Below are positions 56,088 to 64,000 of a DNA stretch of 64,000 nt, piece after piece. Positions within the stretch are counted from its first letter, which is position 1. Each line of letters starts with the position of its first letter. The stretch spans positions 620,001 through 684,000 of the forward strand of contig VJWM01000019.1 in the NCBI GenBank assembly GCA_010909165.1, read 5' to 3'. The translations under genes and the position numbers were made by a program. The notes beneath the pieces are model-generated. The model worked only from the letters and a program-made list of their open reading frames with translations. It was not told the origin of the DNA and ran no database searches. The DNA is from Anthoceros angustus (taxonomy: Eukaryota; Streptophyta; Anthocerotopsida; Anthocerotales; Anthocerotaceae).

Positions 56088-56443
56088 ATCGGATCGTCAC
56101 AAGAGTAGTTGATAACAATAATTCTAGAAATTATAAATAATAAACAACTCATACTACACTCCAAGATGGATAATGATGATAGTGAGATTTCGATGAAGCG
56201 AGTGGAACATCACAAGAGTATTTGATAGCACTCTCTCTATAAACTAAAGTCGCTGAAGAAAATAGAAGATCACAAAGAACTAATCACACTATTTATAAAA
56301 ATTATATTTCTTCTCAAGTACAAAAAATAGAAGTACAAGAATAGTATTCAGATTTTAAATATTTAATCTAATAAACTAGTGCCTGAGTTAAGTTATCATT
56401 ACAGTTCATACTTCTAAATGTTTGTGCTTAACTAGCACAAGAG

Positions 56444-57600
56444 CTATTTCCAAAGAGTAGCTTGGGTGCCTTTATCCAAGCTGTTCATTATAAGACCTTC
56501 GGCCAAAGACACTCTCACAATGTCCTCGTCATGATCGTAGAAAAAGAAAGCAGCATCCAGAAAGTCTGGCTCATCGTAGTTGTTCCTTGTCCCCATCATC
56601 ATCGTAGAAAAAGAAAGCAGCGTCCAGAAAGTCTGGCTCATCGTAGTTGCTCCTTCCCTCCAGTCCCTGCAACACACACGTCGTCATCCGCCATATATAT
56701 TCAGGAATCGGAACATTTGGTGTAAAGCAAGCAGTGCGTTTGCGCCAAGTGGTATCAAGAAGCGGTGGAAATCGTTCAACGGGAAAGCTAGAAGTCCTTA
56801 CCAGCCACACATTCCACATTCTATCGACGTTTGCGTGATGCACGAAGAAGAGGGGGTCCCTGGGGCTGTGGTGGATCACACCCATGTCGGCATAGTACAT
56901 AGACCTATCTCCCGTCCAGAAATGCACGAGATAGAACGAGATGGCTCGATCATGTCGTTCCAGCCTTGTGGGTGCGGGAGTTCCTCCCCATGGTGAATCG
57001 GGTAGGACAAGAAGGGATGCCTCTCGCCAGCGACTAGTCCTTTCCACAATCAGGTCATGCAAATGCGCGTTGTTCTTAGCGCGTTGTCGCTCCGTCTTCT
57101 CTGGTGTGACCGCAGTATAGTGCCCGTGGAATGCACATCGTCCAGAACGAGGTTGACCACCGCAGGCGGAGCTCCAGGCTGGTGGCGGGCATCCCGATAC
57201 TTGGAGGTGGTGGGAAGGTGCTCTTAATCGGAACTCTGGTTGTCCCCAGTTCCAGAAGGGCAGAGCAAAATTGTCATCTCCCACCAGCTTGGCAAGGATC
57301 CTCTAGTAGAAGAAGGTGAACCTGCGCAGCAGGCTCTCAAGGTCATCCACATTCCACAGCAGCTCGAAGCCTAACAAGCAAGAACAAGAGCGGCAGCCCA
57401 TTTCCGGTGTTATAAGCTTGCAAACACAAGGATCTGACAGTGCTAGCGGTGAAAGTCCAGCTGTTGTGCACCAGGTAGACCGCGGTTGGTGGTGGTGCTG
57501 CTGCTGCTGCAAGGTTCCCGAGTCGTGGAAGCCTCTCATGGACACCACTGCAGCAGAGGAGCTGGAAACCAGCAGCGGGCGGGCCCATGTGCGATTTCAA
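56444..57600 (-). pseudogene. Polyphenol oxidase pseudogene (minus copy)
   Basis: Exon 2 is nearly intact: KLVGDDNFALPFWNWG, a divergent centre, HFWTGDRSMYYADMGVIHHS and DPLFFVHHANVDRMWNVW with CuB histidines, then exon 3 with NYDEPDFLDAAFFFYDDD. Two lesions are visible. A TAG replaces the Glu codon after TFFY (57306 region), and a 67-bp tandem duplication in exon 3 (56535-56668) shifts the frame. Exon 1 is barely recognisable near 57400-57600. Its centre differs from the intact gene at 35315, so it is not a recent copy. Confidence 0.85.
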
Positions 57601-57719
57601 CCTCACCAGGCTAACTAAACTAACAACATCCAGCGCTCCGAGACATTTGCGTGCAGAAATCAAGCAACCCACAGTCCCTCCCTACGAGAACCTACCGCTC
57701 TGCTGGTTCGCCTTGATGG

Positions 57720-58510
57720 CCTTGATGTGGTTGACCCACCACCTACTCCTGAATGATCTGCAATGCATCAACGGAGCCGGAGCAGGAGCAAGAGCAAGAG
57801 CAAGAGCAGGAGAGGAACTGAAGCCGGAGTCGGAGCCTTCGCTTTGGAAGCAGGATGGCTTTCCGGAGCTGGATCACACTGTCCATTAAAGCTGGCTTTT
57901 CCATCCAATCCATCCATCGCTGGTGAGAAAATTTTGTTCTGGCGTACTGATCAATCTCGATTGACGAGCAAATTTGGATTCCAGGGTGCTCGTTCCTTTG
58001 TCTTGATCCAACCGCCACTGCCTGCAGGCCTAGGTTCACTTTCTTCTGCGAGCGTATTTTGGCGAAGCTGGTGGACGATGAAGGCTTGACTTTGCCGTTT
58101 TGGAATTGGCCAGGAATTGGGACAACCAGAGTCCGTTGCACCCGATTCTCCCCAACGTCCTCCCGCACTTCTTCCGAGAACCTGACAAGTATCCCGGACT
58201 TTTCCACGCCCAGCCCCGGCGACACCCCAGGCACATGCCTATAGCGTGCACCCGCTCCATGTCACTCCAGGTGGAACATGATCGCCTTGGCCAAGTTGGC
58301 TTCACTCAAGGTGCATCTTCCTTACACCTTACTATATTTCAATGTGCACACGCAGATGAAGAGGACGAGCTCCGTCACACCAACAGCGCGACGAATTTGC
58401 AACAATTCATTGTGCAAGCAACAGCCAACGGCGATCCAGCCGGCTTCCTGTCCTTTCCAATTCGCTTGGGACAGACAACACTCCAAATATTCCCACAGCA
58501 CTCCCAAGCA
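57720..58510 (+). pseudogene. Polyphenol oxidase pseudogene (plus copy)
   Basis: Remnant of the exon 1 end (HRW followed by GTGAG near 57917-57930), then exon 2 from about 58033: FTFFCERILAKLVDDEGLTL with PFWNW, a frameshift from a short GGAATTGG duplication at 58100-58115, then NWDNQSPLHPILPNVLPHFF with REPDKYPGLFHAQPR. Later NSATNLQQFIVQATANGDPA matches the region before CuB. No CuB histidines remain. It lies head to head with the minus-strand copy. Confidence 0.85.
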
Positions 58511-60229
58511 TAACCAGGATTCGATGCCAGGGGCTGGAGGGAAGGAGGAACTGGAACCATGACCCGGCCTTCCAGACCAAAAAAATATTTGAACACAACG
58601 GAAACTCAAGGGTTCAACAAGAACGTTTGATTCGGCCGTTAGGTTTTACCAAATAAGATAGGCTAGCTTATAAACCGCGGTGATACATTTTCGAGTCTGG
58701 TGCTCTCGTCAATTTGTTGGCACCCCGGGTTCCGCAGGCTTCCACCAGCAGCAATGCTCTTCCCTCTTGTATTTCCGCGTGCACCCGAAACGAGATTTAC
58801 TAGTTTGAGTGCCTTTTGAGCGGATCGACTGCACGGACTGCCTGTCGGTGAGCGTGAGAATGTGAGTACACTGGTGGTACTTGAATTGGTCAGTTGTTTG
58901 GCATCTGAGTTTTAATTCGAAGGTCTGTGAATCTTGGAGTGTTTTGAAAGAGTGCGGACCTCTTGGATGATGTCACCAAGCACATGCACCTTATTCGGAG
59001 GTATAACTAACTTTGGTAACTCTTGATCAGTTTGCAGTGCTCATCGAGATACCTAACCTTGATTATAGTGTCTTGGGACGGAAACCATGGTGGATCACAG
59101 GATGTTTTTCCATATCGTGTGTATCTCGGTATACACAATGCATATGTTCACAATGTTGGGCTGGACTCTGACTCCGGCCGCGATTGAAGAGATTATGTTT
59201 ATATTAACTATAAAATGGATAATTCTGTCGATCATAGAAGAGATCGTATCCGGAGTAATTGAATTGATCATATAGTGGATCATACAGGGAGTAATAATAT
59301 TTAATATAAATGAATTATTTGGTTTATCATACAGTGCATCACGTGGCTTTGTTATGACGAATGTACATGGATATGGCTCGAGGCAGGGTTACGGGTTCGT
59401 CCAATTGCCACTCATGCTGGCCTGGTCCTTTCCGCGGACTTAGCACATACCAGAATCCCTACATCAGAGTGAGAGGATCAATCTTATTGGACGGGAAATC
59501 ATATCTAAGACAATTATAAATGTCAATCATGGCAAATATATAACAAGTGTGTCAACAATTATGTACCACGACATCTTTATGTTCAGGTTTTAGGGTATAT
59601 ACTTTCAAGTGATCTATATATAACTTTTATGGTATATACTTTGAGGTGAAGTGAAGTAAAACATTTATTTCTTTCTCTCTATCAAAACTTCTAATGAGAT
59701 AAACTTTGATACAATTTTGTGTGCATTCTTCATGCAATACACATACTTTGAATTTCAATGAAGCAAGACCTATCTCGTTCCTACCATAGTATCTTACAAA
59801 TAAAAAGAATTTCAATCTCTTTAAGTTTTGGTCTCTCTCGGCGCATATTATGTATAGAGTTAACATTTTTTAACATTTTCTTTACCGTCCAAACAAATAT
59901 AAGGAGCATTTTGAATTCATAAGTAAAGACCAATCTCTTTTAGGATTTAAGATTATAATTTCCTAAAATTTTATTTTATGATGCAAATAAATCTAACGGC
60001 ACTGGTAGCTTTAGTAACTTCTAAATTTACAAGCAAAGACCAGTCTTCATTAATTTCTAAATTCACAATCTAAAACCAATTTCTTTATCTATTGCAGTTT
60101 GAAAGCCTCTATGTTCAAAACTATTACATCATTTTTATAATATAATTATGCATAAATTCACCAGAAAACATGTCGCGACAAGGTTCCAGATACTATACTT
60201 GTAACTATAATCATATTTTAGTTTTAATT
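58511..60229. other. Intergenic, mostly AT-rich
   Basis: Balanced to about 59080, then AT-rich. GGATCATA-type phrases recur near 59090-59330 and TATACTTT(C/G)A phrases at 59598-59645. No gene recognised. Confidence 0.5.
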
Positions 60230-60610
60230 ATCGTCGTAGTTTGTCTTCCTGCTGGTATGAGTGTCTTAGCGATTCTGTGTTGTTGGGGGTGTAGCCGCCC
60301 TTGGAGCTAGTTTATTAGTTGTGATTATCAACGTAGTTTGTCTTTCTGCTACCATGAGTGTCTTTGCAACTCTTCGTTGTTGGGGCTGTAGCCGCCCTTG
60401 GAACAGTTTTTTCAGCTGTAATTATCATCGTAGCACAAGTGTCTTTGTAATTATCATCATAACACATGTGTCTTCACAACTCTGTGTTTCATCCTAAGTT
60501 TGGCACTAATGTCTTGACAACTTTGTGTTTCATCATAATTTGGCACCAGTGTCTTGACAACTCTGTGTATCATCTTAAGTTTGGTAAGAGTGCCTTCACA
60601 ACTCTGTGTT
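60230..60610. repeat. Nested tandem repeats of about 110 and 50 bp
   Basis: GTAGTTTGTCTTTCTGCT or its close variant, ATGAGTGTCTT and GTTGTTGGGG with GTAGCCGCCCTTGGA occur twice (about 60236-60320 and 60332-60435). Then CACAACTCTGTGTTTCATC, TTTGGCAC and GTGTCTTGACAACT-like 50-bp units run about four times to 60610. Confidence 0.85.
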
Positions 60611-61192
60611 TGTCCCTTGTATAATGTTTATTATTTATAATTTTTTAAAATTCTCTAAAAATATTATTGATATATTGGTTAAAAATTATATTAGTCCTTA
60701 AAAATGACATCTGCACTAGGTTCATTGGAACCCTATGGTCAAGCGTTCTTGAGTTGGGATCAAGCACCCTTGAGTTGGATCACCGCTAGGATGGGCAATT
60801 CATTGCTGATAACCGTTAGGATGGGCACTTCATCCCAAGTCGCCTCTTGTGAAGAAAACTCTGAAAAGCCATACTAAAAATTTAAATTATTAGATTTATT
60901 AGACAAGTCTCTAAGTTAATTTTTCATTACAATGCTAGCACTAGACCTCCAAGGTGCACGCTAGAATAATCTTCATTCCTCAAGTAACCGCTTAGGAGGC
61001 TGCGACATAAATGTAGGATATGTGGCGGAAATCATGTTGGGCTTTAGGAATGGATCGGCTATAACCATTCCAACTGAACCTGTTTGGCAAAGTTTATAAC
61101 ACCATTGCTAGCCAGCAAGACGCTGAATCTAACTGGCTTTATCAAAAACTTCCCGGTTCTCTCTCTCGCTCATATGCTAAGTAGAAACATCC
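60611..61192. other. AT-rich spacer
   Basis: A small direct repeat (GAACCCTATGG..., CACCGCTAGGATGGGCAATTCA versus AACCGTTAGGATGGGCACTTCA) lies at 60775-60832. No gene; the 3' LTR of the Copia element to the right was not identifiable. Confidence 0.4.
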
Positions 61193-63663
61193 CTAATCTA
61201 CTACATGTGGTCTTCTAGTGCTTGAGAAGGTTGTGGAAGAAGCTCTCGAGGTGGAGGTTGAGAGCAAAGCCCCCGTGGGCGTAGCTTTCATCGTGGCTTT
61301 CACTTCGATGTGCTTGGTTCTAGCATCAAAAGTTGCAATCTTAGTTAAGAAGATGCAACTTTGATTGTCGTTGAAGATTGTTGTTGCTTCCTTTTGCTTG
61401 AATACCATCTCCTCTAGCAAGTTACGCAACCATATCGCCTCCATGACTAGAGAGCATGTTGCCATATATTCTGCTTCTGTACAAGATAGAGCTACAGTAG
61501 GTTGTCTCCTAATATTCCAAGAAATGGCTCCCCCATTCAGCATAAACACATATCCAGTTGTAGACTTGCGACTATCAACATCTCCTATCCAGTCTGAATC
61601 ATAATATCATATCACTCGGACTTCTGGCTGATGCTCCTGTTGATACACCAAATTCCAGTGCTTTATACCATTCAAGTACCTCATTATCCTCTTCACAGCT
61701 TGAAATTGCTGCTGTCCAGGGTTAGCCATAAATTGACTTGCAACTCCCACTGCCTCTGCAATGTCAGGCCTTGTCCCTGTAGATAAATAGGTGAGGCATC
61801 CAACAACACACACTAGTAGAGAGTTTTATCTACCTTTTCCTTCTCTTCTTCAGTAGTAGGACTCATCTCCTTTGAGAGCTTCTCATTAAGCACCATTGGT
61901 GTCTTCACAGGCTTGCACTCTTGCATTCCAAAGCGCTTCAAGACATTCTCAACAATTTTCCTTTGGCTCAAAAATCAAGCACAATTCTGATATATCAAGC
62001 ACAATGCTGATACGAGCATAAAGCGATATCTGATTGGTTCGGTGAACCTTCCCAACATGCGCCCTTGGCAATTCTGTTCAATATCAAGCACAATGCTGAT
62101 TGGTTCGGTGAACCTTCCCAACATGCACCCTTAGCATAATCGCGGCTCACCAATCTTCTTCAAATCCAAGCCCCTCAGCATTTGTTGATTGTTATTGTCA
62201 TCATCTTAATGTTGTCCTGCACTCCAGTGTGCCCCAAGCATTGATACCACAAATCTACTGACCCAGTGCTTTTAGGCGAGCTTGACACAAATGTGCAAGC
62301 TTGTTGATCACCTACAGAAGAACACAACTTATTATGATTGGCTTCCCTAACACCTCGAGCTATCACCTTGACATTAAGTGATTCTGGTTGCTCGGGTTGG
62401 ATGTGACATCCCTTTCCCTCGAGTTGAACACAATCTCATTCCCAAGGTCAGTGATTCTTGCTACTGAAAGAAGATTCTTCACAAGAATATGCACATGGTG
62501 CACATCCTTGATTGTACCTTTGGATGGTCCTCCAGAGAGTTGAACCTTGATCACACCTCTTCCTTTGATCTCATGTGCCCTATTGTCTCCAAGCGCTACC
62601 TTATGCCTTGCCAGCATTTCTTCATAGCTTGAGAACTAAGGCCGATTGTAGGTGAAGTATAGAGACGCTCCAGAGTCAAGGTACAAACTCTCATCCTTCT
62701 TTGATGCGCGCTGTCGTACCCTTTTTACGGTTGAGACAGCAAAGAAATATTCTTTCTCCTTACTCACTTGATTGTCTTGTGATTCCTTTTCACTTCTTCT
62801 TCAAGTTAGCCAACCTTGTCCTATAATCCTTGGCATAGTGGTTAGGCTTTTTGTAAGAATGGCAAGTACCCTACATCTTTTTCTTTGCACCTTTGTCCTT
62901 CGATTCTTCTCTACAGTTGGCTTGTGAAGTCTTCCCACGTGTTGTTCCCTTCTTTGGAAAGAGCACCGAGTCTCCATTCTCTTCTTTCTTGAAGGAATTC
63001 TCCTTGTAGGAGCAACCCAACCATCTCATCCAACATTGGTGGTTTATTGCTTGGACGCATCGCTACCGCCGTTCTGAAGGCCAACACAAATTGTTTGTAT
63101 GCGGAAGGTAGGCTACTCAACAACACCATGCTAACCTTTCTTTCAGAAGGTTTAACATCCGCTGCCTTCATTTGATCCACTAAGTTCACAAACTTGTTGA
63201 CATGTTGTTGAATGGTGTCACCCTTGGTCATCTTGAAGTGGGCAAATTATTGCTCCAATAAGATCTCATTCACCAAGCTCTTCTTCTCATATGTGTTGTA
63301 GAGGGTCGTCCACGCCACATTTGAGGTTGCACGCTCACTCAATTGAGAGAGCATGTCATTGGACACATTGAGGAGGATTATCGCCAGCGCTCGTCTATCT
63401 TTCTCGGTATCCGCTTCGGTGGGTATTTCTCCGAGGCCGTTGTCGACGAAATTCCATGGTCCTTAGTCGATGAGAAGCATCTTTAGCTTCAACTTCCACA
63501 ATGAAAAGTTCGTGCCTCCAAACTTCTCCACTAGACGTGTCTCCATGCTTGTTGATGTCATGCCTAGCTTCCCTTCAATCGATCGTTCAGATTGATCAGA
63601 ACAGAACACCTCACTTAGATGCACTACAAGGACTACTACCAAGACCTTCTTAATTGCACACAA
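61193..63663 (-). mobile_element. Degenerate Ty1/Copia retrotransposon
   Basis: On the minus strand, in order: gag start METRLVEKFGGTNFSLWKLK (63566 down), a UBN2 gag block with TIQQHVNKFVNLVDQMKAAD and VLLSSLPSAYKQFVLAFRT (63225-63100), a retroviral-protease-adjacent block (KGRGVIKVQLSGG, VKNLLSVARITDLG), the gag-pre-integrase motif SVDLWYQCLGHTG (62260), then directly the reverse-transcriptase tail (FGMQECKPVKTPMV near 61925) and RNase H with [12 protein letters not shown] and [10 protein letters not shown] (61490-61360). Integrase and most of the reverse transcriptase are deleted, and stops and frameshifts are frequent. LTRs were not defined; a TATAAATG near 63695 (minus) could be in one. 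Confidence 0.88.
61992..62136. repeat. Direct repeat at the Copia deletion junction
   Basis: ATATCAAGCACAATGCTGAT followed by TGATTGGTTCGGTGAACCTT and CCCAACATGC occurs twice, the first copy with about 22 extra bases. It sits between the gag-pre-integrase and reverse-transcriptase remnants, where integrase should be. Confidence 0.8.
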
Positions 63664-64000
63664 GTTCTCACAAGCACAAGGTTAAGAGCTAGATGCATTT
63701 ATACACAAGATTTCCCACTACTACTAGGGAGAGGGGTATTTTACAAAACCCCTTTTGCCAATCTCCCAATCTTTGCAACGTCTAAAAACCTCTGCTGTAA
63801 ATTGGTTTAAGTTTCGCTGATGTGGCAAGTTTTAAGACTCGATTTACAACGGGGGTTTCTAGTTGGATGATGTGGCACTCTTTTGGGTGCTCATTTACAA
63901 CAACAGATTGATGACAGGGCTCCCACGTTGTAGATTACGTTGTAAAAGCTTTTTTTTTCAAAATTTGATCTTTATTTTTCAAAAAATCTTTATTAATAAT
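63664..64000. other. Flank or LTR of the Copia element
   Basis: Upstream of the gag start on the minus strand, with promoter-like TGTATAAATGC. It may be the 5' LTR but the window ends before a boundary could be seen. Confidence 0.35.

Overview
This window is nuclear DNA of a land plant, most likely a seedless one (bryophyte- or lycophyte-grade; the species cannot be fixed from the sequence). It holds plant-specific genes: a DYW-type PPR editing factor, SDH5, a CPK28-clade calcium-dependent kinase, dirigent proteins, an EPFL-type peptide and a RING1-type Polycomb protein. Most introns are GT-AG and only about 70-200 bp long. The polyphenol oxidase carries a secretion signal rather than a plastid transit peptide.

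Layout. 0-6 kb: an organelle-related cluster of a PPR-DYW gene (cut by the window start), SDH5, and a divergent TraB/TIKI-like gene sharing a 390-bp promoter region with SDH5. 6.4-9.8 kb: tRNA-Gln and a RING1 homologue. 10-14 kb: a tRNA-like sequence running into a 36-bp array, AT-rich DNA, and decayed LRR and PPR fragments. 14-22.4 kb: a 17-exon LRR gene with about one repeat per exon, and a CDPK. 23-33 kb: a duplicated block carrying two dirigent genes, with a truncated Copia element sitting against a polyphenol oxidase fragment. 35-38 kb: an intact secreted polyphenol oxidase, and RMI2 with a decayed copy of its last exon nearby. 40-43 kb: an EPFL-like peptide gene with inverted repeats, then large minisatellites. 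45-53 kb: the most striking locus, a 15-exon gene joining a cobyrinate a,c-diamide synthase (CobB/CbiA) to a BtuF-like cobalamin-binding domain, followed by convergent PIG-A and then Bax inhibitor-1. 54-64 kb: a cupin remnant, two head-to-head polyphenol oxidase pseudogenes, AT-rich repeats and a decayed Copia element.

The CobB-BtuF fusion is the best candidate for an undescribed system. Land plants are generally held not to make or need vitamin B12, yet this gene is intron-rich and open throughout. It keeps the P-loop, the amidotransferase Cys and His, and a full-length corrinoid-binding-type module. Whether it handles corrinoids, salvages amidated tetrapyrroles or does something else is inference.

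Exon positions were read by eye from GT/AG sites, frame continuity and remembered family conservation. No search or alignment was run.
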